A DNA stretch of 64,000 bases, taken from Anaerolineales bacterium UBA6055. GTDB taxonomy: Bacteria; Chloroflexota; Anaerolineae; Aggregatilineales; Phototrophicaceae. Below, piece by piece: positions 45,181 to 54,451 of this stretch. The position numbers and the translations under genes are program-made. The notes beneath the pieces are model-generated. The model did not search any database. It was not told the origin of the DNA and was given only the letters and a program-made list of their open reading frames with translations. Positions within the stretch are counted from its first letter, which is position 1; every line of letters starts with the position of its first letter. The stretch is taken from positions 286,327-350,326 of the forward strand of contig DIYL01000055.1 in NCBI GenBank assembly GCA_002428985.1, in the 5' to 3' direction.

Positions 45181-46458
45181 CTAGCCTTCGAATTCTGCTG
45201 CTACTGTGTCACAGATTGTGTCAGCAAATTCTTGTGCGCTCAAGTCACCAGCCATAACTTCTGCAACACCAGCACCGTATGCTGCATCAACTGCTGGCCA
45301 GTTACCAGCGAACAATGGAGCTTCTGTACGAACGTCAGCGGAGGTTGTACCGTCGATGAATGCTTGGTTGTTTACGCCACTGTCTGGCAATGTGCCAAGG
45401 AAGAGTTCGATAGCTTCGTCGGTTGCACGGCTAGGAATGTTTGCACCAAGGGAGCTAACCTGCCCTTGGATTTCTGCACTAGTCAAACGGGTTACGAGTT
45501 CCCATGCTTCTTCTGGGTGTTCGGTGTTTGCGTTAACAACGTATGCACCCCAGAATAGCCAGTTGGTTGCTTCGCCACTTGGGCCGATTGGCAATGGAGC
45601 TGCGTTCCAACCGAAGTCTGCACCTGCGATCAAGTTAGGGGTTGCCCAACGACCGTTCATGAACAAACCGAGTTGGCCTGCAAGGAATGGAGCTTCTGCA
45701 CCACTACCGTAAGGGAGTGCATCGCCACTACCGAAGAGTTCTGCTGCGAATTCAAGACCAGCAACTGTAGCGTCACTATTCAAACCACATGCTGTGAAGT
45801 CTTCGTTGAAGAAGCTACCACCAGCTGCGTTGATCCAGTAACCGTAAGGACCCCACCAGCCGTCCATACCGAAACCAGCGATTTCGTCACCGAGACCAGC
45901 GATTTCGCTTGCTGCTTCGGAGAAGTCATCCCATGTCCAGCCAGCTTCTGGGTAGTCCAAACCAGCTTCGTCAAAGAGGTCTTCGTTGTAGTACATTGCG
46001 AATGCGGATACGTCACGTGGGAGACCCCAGAGTGCTTCCATATCGTCGATTGGGGTTGTCAAGAAGCCCATAGGACCTGCGTAGAAGTCGTCTTCGCTGT
46101 AGTTTTCATCAGCGGATGCGATGTCAGCAAGGTTCAAAATCAAACCTGCGGATGCAAAACGAGCGATGTCTGTACCTGGAATCCAGAATACGTCTGGAGC
46201 GATACCAGCTTCAACTTCGGAAACGAGAACATCTTGGTAACCAGCACCTTCGGAACCACCTGGTTCGTATTCGAGTGCTACACCGTCCCAGTCAGCGTCG
46301 ATTGCTTCGCTAGCTGCGGTATAAACATCGATTTCAGCTTGGTTATCTGGGCGTGTACGCCAACGGAGTGAAACATCTTCGTCTTGTGCAAGTAATGGTA
46401 ATGCGAGTGACGCAACGAGTGCAGTCACAATAAAAAGAATGGTAGAACGTTTAAACAT
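45181..46458 (-). CDS. Extracellular sugar-binding protein of the ABC transporter
   Basis: A protein of about 425 residues in the family 1 solute-binding proteins. It starts at 46458 (AGGAG 7 nt upstream) with a signal peptide MFKRSTILFIVTALVASLALPLLAQ. No lipobox Cys is seen, so it is probably secreted or anchored in some other way. The body has SEGAGYQDVLVSEVEAGIAPDVFWIPGTD and LAGQLGLFMNGRWATPNL, typical of sugar binders. It is the second gene after LacI and supplies the MalF/MalG-like permeases. Confidence 0.92.
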   Translation of the reverse strand: MFKRSTILFIVTALVASLALPLLAQDEDVSLRWRTRPDNQAEIDVYTAASEAIDADWDGVALEYEPGGSEGAGYQDVLVSEVEAGIAPDVFWIPGTDIARFASAGLILNLADIASADENYSEDDFYAGPMGFLTTPIDDMEALWGLPRDVSAFAMYYNEDLFDEAGLDYPEAGWTWDDFSEAASEIAGLGDEIAGFGMDGWWGPYGYWINAAGGSFFNEDFTACGLNSDATVAGLEFAAELFGSGDALPYGSGAEAPFLAGQLGLFMNGRWATPNLIAGADFGWNAAPLPIGPSGEATNWLFWGAYVVNANTEHPEEAWELVTRLTSAEIQGQVSSLGANIPSRATDEAIELFLGTLPDSGVNNQAFIDGTTSADVRTEAPLFAGNWPAVDAAYGAGVAEVMAGDLSAQEFADTICDTVAAEFEG

Positions 46459-46545
46459 ATTGCTACTCCTATCAATTTGATAAATTGTTAACGAATCTCG
46501 GACTTGCATAGGGTGTTTTTTCAAATATTATCCTTTCGCTATGTG

Positions 46546-47559
46546 TTAAACTGTTGGTTTCGCCGTGCTGGTCGAATCACGAATGACTAATGGTGCTTCG
46601 AGGATCACGGGCTCGGGTGATTTTTTATCTAATACATTGAATAGCATTTGTGCAGCTTGCTGTCCCTGTAAAATGGGGCGTTGATCGACGGTCGTCAGAG
46701 CAGGGGCAATGAGTTGGCTAAGTTCGATGTTATCAAAACCGACAACGGTGATGTCGTCCGGTATATGTTTACCGATGGCTTGTAGATGTTGGATTGCACC
46801 GATTGCCATCCGGTCATTGATACTTACAATTGCGGTTAGATTCGGGTTTTGCTCGAGTAGGTCTTTGACTGCGGTTTGACCACTGGCGATCGAAAAATCA
46901 CCACACGCAATCGATAATGTGTCGACATCGATACCTGCATCACGGCATGCTTCATAAATCCCGTTCATACGCTGGTCAATACCGATGTGAGTATTGTCAG
47001 GGATTGTAATCACGCCGATATGTTGATGACCAAGCGATACCACATGTTTCATCAGATCATGGCTACCGACATAATCATCACAGCGGACGTAATGCTCTGA
47101 TTCATGATAACCGATAACGACACTTGGAATCCCATTTTCTTGTGCAAATTCCGAAAATGATGTTTGCTGAATACTATCGAGACTGATCATCCCGTCAAAA
47201 TATCCACTCTGTACCAACATCTGAAACTGTGTGTCGAGTGCTTCATCAATGCGTGGTGAGCTCAGGAGGATGCTATGGTTGCGTTTGCGACATTCAGACT
47301 CGATACCGCGTAACATACTCATGACGGTAACATCTTCAAAAATCGTCTCGTAAATATATGGGAACACAACGCCGATGATATTTGTTTTACCTGTAGTTAA
47401 TGCACGGGCTGCAAGGTTTGGAATATAGCCAACATCATCAACAGCTTTCATCACCTTCTCGCGGGTTGCCTCACTAAAGTAAGGGGTGTTGGAAAGTACT
47501 TTTGATACAGTTGCTGTTGATACGCCCGCTTTTTGGGCAACATCTTGTAAAGTTGGCAT
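46546..47559 (-). CDS. LacI-family transcriptional regulator
   Basis: A 337-residue LacI/GalR repressor. The HTH-hinge MPTLQDVAQKAGVSTATVSKVLSNTPYFSEATREKV is complete, and the periplasmic-binding-like effector domain follows (IGVVFPYIYETIF, VVGFDNIELSQLIAPALTTV). It heads the sugar operon (binding protein, permeases, GH2). Two CGCTTAAC-containing operators lie directly before its start, so it very likely represses its own operon and is released by the imported sugar or a product of GH2. Confidence 0.93.
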   Translation of the reverse strand: MPTLQDVAQKAGVSTATVSKVLSNTPYFSEATREKVMKAVDDVGYIPNLAARALTTGKTNIIGVVFPYIYETIFEDVTVMSMLRGIESECRKRNHSILLSSPRIDEALDTQFQMLVQSGYFDGMISLDSIQQTSFSEFAQENGIPSVVIGYHESEHYVRCDDYVGSHDLMKHVVSLGHQHIGVITIPDNTHIGIDQRMNGIYEACRDAGIDVDTLSIACGDFSIASGQTAVKDLLEQNPNLTAIVSINDRMAIGAIQHLQAIGKHIPDDITVVGFDNIELSQLIAPALTTVDQRPILQGQQAAQMLFNVLDKKSPEPVILEAPLVIRDSTSTAKPTV

Positions 47560-47561
47560 AT

Positions 47562-47647
47562 AAGTAATCGCTTAACTTTTAGTAAATTTATATAGTTAAC
47601 CGCTTAACTATTGCTCTCATCATAACGACTTGTATAAGACTTGTCAA
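47562..47647 (-). promoter_or_regulatory. Promoter and two LacI operators
   Basis: -35 TTGACA (47647-47642) and -10 TATGAT (47624-47619), 17-bp spacer, minus strand. Operator 1, TAGTTAACCGCTTAACTA (47593-47610), begins at the predicted start of transcription. Operator 2, AAGTAATCGCTTAACTTT (47562-47579), ends 3 bp before the lacI ATG and matches 13 of 16 central bases. A CG-centred palindrome is typical of LacI-family sites. Confidence 0.8.
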
Positions 47648-47821
47648 CATTCTGACCTTGTGCAATTTATATGAAGTGTAAAAATATATTGCTGAAAATA
47701 TAACGATGTTAATGTGTCATTAAGGTCAAGCATAGTGGCTCTTTGCTTTCGCCTGCTTCTACCTTATCATCCACTCAATGATTAATATCTTTGCCATCCA
47801 CCTATTGATAAGAGACTTGTC

Positions 47822-49462
47822 TTGGAAAACACACTCCCGATTACAGTTGTATCCATCTTACTCGCCCTCCTACCGATTGTGACATTACTGGTATTTCTGC
47901 TGGGTCTGGAATGGAGCGCGCCTGAAGCGGGTGCGATTGGATTGTTCGTGGCGGCGGGTGTGGGTATTTTCGGTTTTCAGATGCCATTAGAATCTGTCGC
48001 GATTGCGGGGACTAAAGGGGCATGGGATGCGATCTTCATTTTATATGTCGTTTGGTCGGCCTTGTTACTCTATCATATCGCTGATCGAGCGGGTGCGTTT
48101 GATGCGTTACGTCTCGGTATTATGCGTTTCAGCCGTAATGAACTCTTCCTTGTATTAGTCTTTGGGTGGGTCTTTGTCTCATTCCTCCAAGGTATCACTG
48201 GGTTCGGCACACCTGTGGCGATGGTTGTACCACTTTTGATTGTTTTAGGCGTACGACCGATATTTGCGGTGGCGGCTCCGCTGGTGGGGCATGCGTGGGG
48301 CAATATGTTTGGTACGCTGGCAGTGGCATGGTTGGCGACATTACAGGTGGTATCGCTTGATGCAGATACTGTGACAACGGCAGCATTTCAGACGGCGTTA
48401 CTGCTGATACTCCCGAATTTGTTTGCTGGTCTAACCGTCGCGTTCATGCATAGCGGTATGCGTGGCGTGCGTTACGCATTGCCGATGATCTTGATGATTA
48501 GCTTAACCCACGGGACGATTCAAGCTGCACTCACTTTATGGAATCCGGTATTGGCGAACTTCATCGCGGTGACTATTGGGTTTGTTCTTTTGTACCCCAT
48601 AAGTCGCTGGTCTCGCTATCGTGATCCACTACCCTATGATGACTCGCGCATGATGCAAACGCATAATCTGGAAGAATCCGATGAACAAGAGACCAAAATG
48701 GGGTTATTGTATGCGTTGTTGCCTTATATCATTTTGATGATTGTCGCGATTGTTGTACTCGTCCCCGAACCGATCACGATGCTATTGCGACAATGGCAAG
48801 TTGGTCTACCCTTCCCTGAAGTGACAACTGGATATGGCGTGACGCGTCCAGCGGGTGACCCGTACGCTCCATTTTCGATACTCACACATCCAGGAACATT
48901 TTTACTGATCTCGGCATTATTGACAGGTTGGGTGTATCAATCGCGTGGATACAATACTGCTCGACCAGATAGCAACGAAAATGACACCATCATCAACAAT
49001 CTCTTGCGTGATGCGATCCCCTCATCACTGGCAATCATCGCATTTTTGGTGCTCAGTAAATTGATGGATCATAGCGGGCAGACTGAAGTCCTTGCGCGGG
49101 GGATTGCACAGGTTGTGCCACCAGACTTGTATGCCAGTCTTGCTCCGACACTTGGTGTACTTGGGGCGTTTATGACTAGCAGTAACACCGCCAGCAATGT
49201 GTTATTCGCGCCTGTGCAAGAGACGATTGCCATTTTGGGTGGTTTACCCGTTGCGACAATCATCGCTGCTCAGAATGCAGGTGCTGCCATCGGGAATGCG
49301 ATTGCACCTGCGAATATTGTTCTCGGGACTGGACCTGCTGGTATACTTGGGGATGAAGGTAAGGTGCTAAGGATAGCTCTGCCGTATGCGTTGATTGCAA
49401 CATTTGTAACAGGTATTGGTGCTTGGCTTTTGGTGATGATAACAACAGGTAATGGAGGATAA
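47822..49462 (+). CDS. L-lactate permease (LctP family)
   Basis: A 546-residue polytopic membrane protein starting at TTG, chosen because the next ATG is 53 codons in. The LctP signature elements are present: ALLPIVTLLVFLLGLEWSAPEAG at the N-terminus, SFLQGITGFGTPVAMVVPLLIVLG in the middle and FMTSSNTASNVLFAP near the end. It imports lactate or glycolate with protons. The next gene starts 4 bp later. No lactate dehydrogenase is beside it. Confidence 0.92.
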   Translation: MENTLPITVVSILLALLPIVTLLVFLLGLEWSAPEAGAIGLFVAAGVGIFGFQMPLESVAIAGTKGAWDAIFILYVVWSALLLYHIADRAGAFDALRLGIMRFSRNELFLVLVFGWVFVSFLQGITGFGTPVAMVVPLLIVLGVRPIFAVAAPLVGHAWGNMFGTLAVAWLATLQVVSLDADTVTTAAFQTALLLILPNLFAGLTVAFMHSGMRGVRYALPMILMISLTHGTIQAALTLWNPVLANFIAVTIGFVLLYPISRWSRYRDPLPYDDSRMMQTHNLEESDEQETKMGLLYALLPYIILMIVAIVVLVPEPITMLLRQWQVGLPFPEVTTGYGVTRPAGDPYAPFSILTHPGTFLLISALLTGWVYQSRGYNTARPDSNENDTIINNLLRDAIPSSLAIIAFLVLSKLMDHSGQTEVLARGIAQVVPPDLYASLAPTLGVLGAFMTSSNTASNVLFAPVQETIAILGGLPVATIIAAQNAGAAIGNAIAPANIVLGTGPAGILGDEGKVLRIALPYALIATFVTGIGAWLLVMITTGNGG

Positions 49463-49465
49463 ACG

Positions 49466-49687
49466 ATGACAAATACAAAACAACTCGGCGCGGGGTTCAT
49501 TGCATTTTTGATCGCACTGCCACTCGTAAGCTACGGTTTTACTATGGACATCAGCCTAATATGGGGTGCGGGGTTATTGTTGTTAGTCGCTGGTGCAATT
49601 GTTCCGGTTTATGCCCGCTTGCATAAGGGCGATTCCTGCTGCGAAACATCTGAAAGGCGTGTTTGGCAACGTTTCTTGCATTTATAG
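49466..49687 (+). CDS. Small membrane protein following lactate permease
   Basis: A 73-residue protein starting 3 bp after the permease stop with AATGGAGG just before the ATG. Two hydrophobic helices (GAGFIAFLIALPLVSYGF and ISLIWGAGLLLLVAGAIVPVYARL) and a short cytoplasmic tail with SCCETSERR. It is translationally tied to the permease and may be an accessory subunit. No family recognised. Confidence 0.7.
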   Translation: MTNTKQLGAGFIAFLIALPLVSYGFTMDISLIWGAGLLLLVAGAIVPVYARLHKGDSCCETSERRVWQRFLHL

Positions 49688-49858
49688 TCAACGATTTTGG
49701 GATAGTCTGATATTTCACAATACGCGAGGTTTTATATTAGAGATTTAGCTCTTCGTCTAGCTTTATGCAAAATCTAGACATTTTACATTTGACTCATCAT
49801 GTTTTCTTTTCTATGAAACTATTCTATCGTGTTTTTTATGTTTACACCCCAAATTTTG

Positions 49859-49903
49859 TTGACAAAAAATATCTTGTACGATATTATAGTTCATAGTTGA
49901 ACA
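49859..49903 (+). promoter_or_regulatory. MarR promoter and operator
   Basis: -35 TTGACA (49859-49864) and -10 TATTAT (49882-49887), 17-bp spacer. The dyad AGTTC-ATAGTT-GAAC (49888-49902) begins one base after the -10. A further GTGAACT follows near 49912. Confidence 0.8.
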
Positions 49904-49922
49904 GTTAATTAGTGAACTAAAT

Positions 49923-50369
49923 ATGGATTCCTATAACCGAAACACAGAAAAAGATCAGTTAGCACTTGCCACATTTGTCAAGTTTACGCGTGCTTATGAT
50001 GCAGTCAAAACTAGACTAGATGACAAGCAAATTGCAGGCGATTTGAATGAAACACAATTTGGGGTACTGGAGATGCTATATCATGCAGGCCCATTACACC
50101 AACAAAGCATTAGTGACAAATTGCTCGTGAGCAAGAGTAATGTCGTCAGTGTGATTGATAAGCTTGAAAAGCTCGGTATGGTCAAACGCCTACGAAGTGA
50201 GGAAGACCGTCGCTACATTTTTATCCATTTGACTGACGAGGGTAGAGAGAAAATCGAGTCATTGCTCCCTTATCATTTGAGCTGTATCGCCGAAGAAATG
50301 AACAAGCTGACTGTCGATGAATTGACAGTGTTTGGTGATTTGTGTCGAAAGTTGGGATTAGCTGAGTAA
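49923..50369 (+). CDS. MarR-family transcriptional regulator
   Basis: A 148-residue winged-helix repressor. The recognition region is LTETQFGVLEMLYHAGPLHQQSISDKLLVSKSNVVSVIDKLEKLGMVKRLRSEEDRRYIFIHLTDEG, with the wing DRR motif typical of the MhqR/YusO group that senses quinones or other electrophiles. A matching operator lies both before this gene and before the NmrA-like gene 71 bp downstream, so it controls itself and that gene. Confidence 0.92.
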   Translation: MDSYNRNTEKDQLALATFVKFTRAYDAVKTRLDDKQIAGDLNETQFGVLEMLYHAGPLHQQSISDKLLVSKSNVVSVIDKLEKLGMVKRLRSEEDRRYIFIHLTDEGREKIESLLPYHLSCIAEEMNKLTVDELTVFGDLCRKLGLAE

Positions 50370-50385
50370 ATTTTTTTACTTGTAT

Positions 50386-50401
50386 AGTTCGATTATGAAC
50401 T
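50386..50401 (+). promoter_or_regulatory. Second MarR operator before the NmrA-like gene
   Basis: AGTTC-GATTAT-GAACT has the same half-sites and 6-bp spacing as the dyad in the marR promoter (49888-49902). It lies 40 bp before the NmrA-like start. Confidence 0.7.
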
Positions 50402-50440
50402 GTTTTTGTATGTACTAAATATACAATAAAGGATAACATC

Positions 50441-51295
50441 ATGAATAAACAAGACAAAACAATTTTGGTGACAGGGGCAACCGGACAACAAGGTGGTGCT
50501 GTTGTGCGTCAATTGCTAAAACGAGATTGGATAGTACGGGCATTTGTACGTGATGCAAACAAACCCAATGCACAAGCCCTCGCTAATGCTGGTGTTGAGT
50601 TAGCGCAAGGTGACCTTGAACATCCTGAAACACTTCAAAACGCGATGGACGGTGTTTATGGTGTGTTTAGCTTCCCGAATATGGCGATGGGATTAGAAAA
50701 AGAAATCAAATATGGTAAACGAGTTGCTGACATTGCTAAATCTGCTGGTGTTAAACATTTTGTGCAGTCTTCAGTTGGCGGAGCTGAACGCAATAGCAAT
50801 GTTCCGCATTTTGAAAGTAAACGTCAGATTGAGTTGTATCTTGATGAAATTGGGTTGCCTGCGACTATTTTGCGCCCAGTCTATTTTATGGAAAATCTCA
50901 ACTGGAAACGCGAGCAGATTCTGAATGGTGCATTGGAAAGTATGGGACTTGATTCTGGAAAAACGATCCAGTTGATTAGTGTTGAAGACATTGGACGCTT
51001 TACAGCTATTGTATTTGAAGACCCGACAACATACGTTGGACAAGAAATCGAAATTGCAGGGGATGAGTTAACCGAAGCACAAATGGTGGATGTATTCTCT
51101 AAGATACTAGATCGTTCTGTCGAACTTACTCCGTTGACAACAACATCTTTATATGAGGATATGGCAGTCATGTATCAATGGTTTAATGATTATGGTTATA
51201 CTGCAGACCTCGATGAACTCCGAATTATGAACGAAGAGTTAACATCATTTGAAGAATGGGTAGTCGACAGCAATTGGGTTGTTCAACCAATATAA
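50441..51295 (+). CDS. NmrA-like NAD(P)-binding protein
   Basis: A 284-residue atypical SDR. The cofactor motif is VTGATGQQGGAVVRQLL at 9-25, as in NmrA/QOR2-type proteins. YFMENLNW and GKRVADIAKSAGVKHFVQSSVGGAE match the family. No YxxxK catalytic pair is obvious, so it may sense redox balance or reduce a quinone. Its promoter carries the MarR operator, so it is probably induced by the same electrophile. Confidence 0.88.
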   Translation: MNKQDKTILVTGATGQQGGAVVRQLLKRDWIVRAFVRDANKPNAQALANAGVELAQGDLEHPETLQNAMDGVYGVFSFPNMAMGLEKEIKYGKRVADIAKSAGVKHFVQSSVGGAERNSNVPHFESKRQIELYLDEIGLPATILRPVYFMENLNWKREQILNGALESMGLDSGKTIQLISVEDIGRFTAIVFEDPTTYVGQEIEIAGDELTEAQMVDVFSKILDRSVELTPLTTTSLYEDMAVMYQWFNDYGYTADLDELRIMNEELTSFEEWVVDSNWVVQPI

Positions 51296-51336
51296 AAATG
51301 ATATACGGGTGGTGTTTCGATATCACCCAACGATGC

Positions 51337-52899
51337 CTACGGACAATTCATCACACCTGACCATAACCAACCCTGACCATCATCAAATAAGACCTCATAC
51401 CAATCCCCTATGCCCTCGCCAGTTTGGACATTTTCGACGGCGGTAATGAAGTAGGTTTTGCCTGTCACTGTTTGCCCAATTGTGTCGTATGTTGTGCCTG
51501 CACCACTGCGTAGATTATTGCCCGCATAACTCGTACACACATCCAGAATGCGCGGGACTGCGGTCATATCATTTTGGGTGACAACTGCCAGCGGACGCGC
51601 ATTACCGCCCAACCATAAGCTATTGCTGAAACGATCATCCCACGGGTCAATCCAATCATCGGTTGTACGGACTTCAAAATGGAGGTGCGGACCACCGATT
51701 CCAGTCGCCCCTGATAGTGCGATGGGTTGTGTCAGATCAGTGATTAGGTCAAAATCGTCTGCGAGAGGCATCTGTAAATGCCCATAACCTGTATACCAGA
51801 CCTGTGTCGCGCCGTTTACAATTTGGATGTGCTCCATTGTCAATGTGTTGCCATAAGCGTTATTACAGGACGGATTCACGCCGAGGCAATCGCGATATGT
51901 ATAAATGACTGTTCCGGTTGCTGATGGATAAATTGGTGTGCCAATGAGCAGGGCATCTGGTTCTTCACTGACATCTGTGCCTTCATGACCTTCATAATTA
52001 CGCCCCGCTAACCCCGGACAATTGGTGGTGTAATTTGCGTATGTCCACTCTGAATCAGGTAAACAGGTGATATAACGGTACGAATCGGCAAGTGGCCAAT
52101 GTAAAAATGGCGCAGGTTGCAATTGGGGTGTGAGGGTATCGGGTTGTGCTAAAATTTCTTGTGCAACCATGACGAGGTCTTGTTGTGACACTGCACCGTA
52201 CACTGGTATTGGCAAATGGTCAAAACCTCTAGCATCTGTCTCTAATGAAACTGTGAAACGTTGGATTTGTTGTGTGACGGTATCGAGTATGATGCCAACT
52301 CGCGTATCAAAATCGAACCCTAAAAATACTGATGTGCTATCGGGTAAGATGGCGGTGCGCCCAACCAGATGACCTGTCAAAACCGATGTGAAAAAGTCCA
52401 ATTGATTAAGGTCTGGGTTGTAGATAAACACGTTAACTTTGTCGATGTGATGCAGCGCGTAGCGTTCGAGTAACAAAATTTGTCCGTCGGCAGTGAATGC
52501 AATCGGATCGAGATAACCAAAGTTGGCACGAATTTGATCCGATAATAGCAAGTTGTCGGTATTGTCGTTAATCATAATGCGTCGGACTTCGTAATTGGGT
52601 GGGGCAATCTGTAAATAGACAAATTGGGTACGGTCAGGCGACCAGATACCATGATGAAACCCGTATCCTGCTGATGGAAAACCCGCTAGTGGCGCAGTTA
52701 ATGGGGTGTATGCATCATATCCAGTTAATACAGTTTCAAAGTTATCGCGGTGTGATGCAAGATCAATTGTGGGGCTATCATTTGTTGGTTGCGACCAAAT
52801 CCGTCCGTCATAAGTAAAGATGATGTGCGCGATGTTGTCTTGTGCATTGATTGATATGATGGCGATAAAACCGATGAACAAAATGATAAGAACCCGCAT
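51337..52899 (-). CDS. Secreted M23 peptidase with SH3b domain
   Basis: The start at 52899 (GAGGG 5 nt before it) gives a signal peptide MRVLIILFIGFIAIISINAQ and about 520 residues. A beta-propeller-like region (about 25-250) precedes an M23/LytM domain with HEGTD and GPHLHFEVR, the zinc ligands. The C-terminus is an SH3b domain (NNLRSGAGTTYDTIGQTV..WYEV..GQGWLW). M23 enzymes cut peptidoglycan cross-bridges. Here several residues between the two metal motifs are unusual (GTPIYPSATG), but the zinc site looks complete. Confidence 0.88.
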   Translation of the reverse strand: MRVLIILFIGFIAIISINAQDNIAHIIFTYDGRIWSQPTNDSPTIDLASHRDNFETVLTGYDAYTPLTAPLAGFPSAGYGFHHGIWSPDRTQFVYLQIAPPNYEVRRIMINDNTDNLLLSDQIRANFGYLDPIAFTADGQILLLERYALHHIDKVNVFIYNPDLNQLDFFTSVLTGHLVGRTAILPDSTSVFLGFDFDTRVGIILDTVTQQIQRFTVSLETDARGFDHLPIPVYGAVSQQDLVMVAQEILAQPDTLTPQLQPAPFLHWPLADSYRYITCLPDSEWTYANYTTNCPGLAGRNYEGHEGTDVSEEPDALLIGTPIYPSATGTVIYTYRDCLGVNPSCNNAYGNTLTMEHIQIVNGATQVWYTGYGHLQMPLADDFDLITDLTQPIALSGATGIGGPHLHFEVRTTDDWIDPWDDRFSNSLWLGGNARPLAVVTQNDMTAVPRILDVCTSYAGNNLRSGAGTTYDTIGQTVTGKTYFITAVENVQTGEGIGDWYEVLFDDGQGWLWSGVMNCP

Positions 52900-53027
52900 G
52901 TTGCCCTCTACATGTGTGCTGTGTTGTATAAACTGAGACCGGATAAAATTATCCCTCAGCAAATATAACATGCAGGCAAGCAAACGGGTACATCTTGGGC
53001 TGATAATAGGGTAAAAGTCGGATTACC

Positions 53028-53549
53028 TTAAGTTGTACGTCGACAATCGTTTGGTATATCGACACCATACTTTTCATCATCGATGGTGACACTAAGTAAC
53101 TTCGTTTCTAGATCCTCTGTGGTGAATTGCAGATAAAGATATTCACCTTCGCTGCCGTTAATGGTGGCTGATCCTTCAATCCATTCATACCGTTGGGAGT
53201 TATTTGTCAGTACGACTGAATCACCACGGAAGGTCGTGTTGGTATAACAGCCGCTCAGTATTCCGACCAGATCAATGTTTGTAATTGTCATATCACCGAA
53301 CACACTGTCTAATCCATCAGGATTTTCTAAGATGAGTTGCCAATCACTTGCAATGAACTCAAACGCCTCGGTCATGTTATCAGCTTGCATTAGGTCAAAG
53401 ATTTCTTGAACTTTCTGGGTACGATTAGCTGTTTGTGTCTCGCCAATACTAAAAATCCAGTATCCGAAGAGGCCTAAAATTCCGAACACACCAAGTGCAA
53501 ACCATGTCCCGCAGGTCATGCGTGGTTTATTTAGGTTATCAGTTGTCAT
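53028..53549 (-). CDS. Membrane-anchored protein of unknown function
   Basis: A protein of about 173 residues. One membrane helix at about 14-32 (WFALGVFGILGLFGYWIFS) is followed by an outside domain with Cys pairs (SGCYTN, NDCRR) that could form a disulfide. The layout resembles Coa1/DUF1942-like small membrane proteins, but I cannot assign a family. The ATG at 53549 is preferred to the GTG at 53558 because GGGG lies 8 nt before it. Confidence 0.6.
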   Translation of the reverse strand: MTTDNLNKPRMTCGTWFALGVFGILGLFGYWIFSIGETQTANRTQKVQEIFDLMQADNMTEAFEFIASDWQLILENPDGLDSVFGDMTITNIDLVGILSGCYTNTTFRGDSVVLTNNSQRYEWIEGSATINGSEGEYLYLQFTTEDLETKLLSVTIDDEKYGVDIPNDCRRTT

Positions 53550-53648
53550 GCTTATCACCCCATAATATTTACTGTAAGTATGGATGGGGGTGATAAATAT
53601 TGCTGATGCAGGCTATCAAAAAATCATAAAAATCGCTGTATTGGATGC

Positions 53649-54338
53649 TTAGGTTACCAATAAACTTTTGATCCAATTCAGACCTGAAAGCTGAGCCGGA
53701 GTTGCGATTGCGGCAGCTTGTGAAAAGTCTTGATCTTGAACATAGTCACCCGGTGTTACAATTGTCGTGATACCTGCATTAATCGGTGACATCATGCTTT
53801 GGTGAGTATCCTCAATCGCGATTATCTCATCTTTTGATACGTTAAGGGTATTAAGCACATATTGATAAACGGCAGGGTCGGGTTTTTGTGGCTCGACTGT
53901 GTTCGAATTCGTTGTCAGGGTAAATTGATCCCAAATTTTAGGTGTGTCTAGTGCATCATGAATTGCTTGAATATTTGCTTGTGAAGTTGTCGAGACAAAT
54001 GCGACTTTGATACCATTTTCGACAGCTGATGTGATCAATGCATCCACCCCATCACGTAAGCCGATACCATCTTCAATGAGAATCTGTTGAAAGCGAGCAG
54101 ATTTATCTGCATGGATTGATTGGATCTGTTCATCTGTCAGCTGGGTATTCGTTTGGTCAGCATAGTGTCGAATACGGTTTTTGCCGCCTTGGATAGATAA
54201 CATTGTTCGGTACACATCTTTGTTCCACTTCCAATCCAGTCCTGCTGATGAAAATGCTTGATTAAATGCTTGCCGTTGTAATTCAGAGGTTTCTACGAGT
54301 GTTCCGATTGAACCAAAGGTTATGAGTTTGAGGGTCAT
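53649..54338 (-). CDS. HAD-superfamily hydrolase-like protein lacking the catalytic Asp
   Basis: A 229-residue CbbY/Gph-like HAD protein. Motif II (VAFVSTTSQ), motif III Lys (VEPQKPDPAVYQYVL) and motif IV acidic pair (IAIEDTHQSM) are all present. Motif I reads ITFGSIGTL where the family has FDxDGTL, so both catalytic aspartates (Gly9 and Ile11 here) are missing. It should not work as a phosphatase and may be a binding or regulatory protein. Start 54338 has AGGA 6 nt before it. Confidence 0.85.
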   Translation of the reverse strand: MTLKLITFGSIGTLVETSELQRQAFNQAFSSAGLDWKWNKDVYRTMLSIQGGKNRIRHYADQTNTQLTDEQIQSIHADKSARFQQILIEDGIGLRDGVDALITSAVENGIKVAFVSTTSQANIQAIHDALDTPKIWDQFTLTTNSNTVEPQKPDPAVYQYVLNTLNVSKDEIIAIEDTHQSMMSPINAGITTIVTPGDYVQDQDFSQAAAIATPAQLSGLNWIKSLLVT

Positions 54339-54451
54339 GGGCATTCCTATATGTAAGTCCTCCTGATCTTATATAGAACGACTTTACATGCGTTGGATAT
54401 GCAGGACGTAAATAGGGTATGAGCTGCGATTGAGATTTTTGAGAAAGGTTA

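Noticed and set aside
45673..46371. A 232-residue plus-strand frame opposite the sugar-binding protein
   Set aside because: Shadow of the binding-protein gene; composition is Cys/Thr-rich and unlike a real protein, and the minus frame has a signal peptide and family motifs.
47744..47821. Possible lactate-responsive operator before lactate permease
   Set aside because: No convincing dyad or promoter spacing found.
49755..49785. GTCTAG/CTAGAC inverted repeat after the lactate permease
   Set aside because: Only 6-bp arms and 13-nt loop without T-run; too weak for a terminator call.
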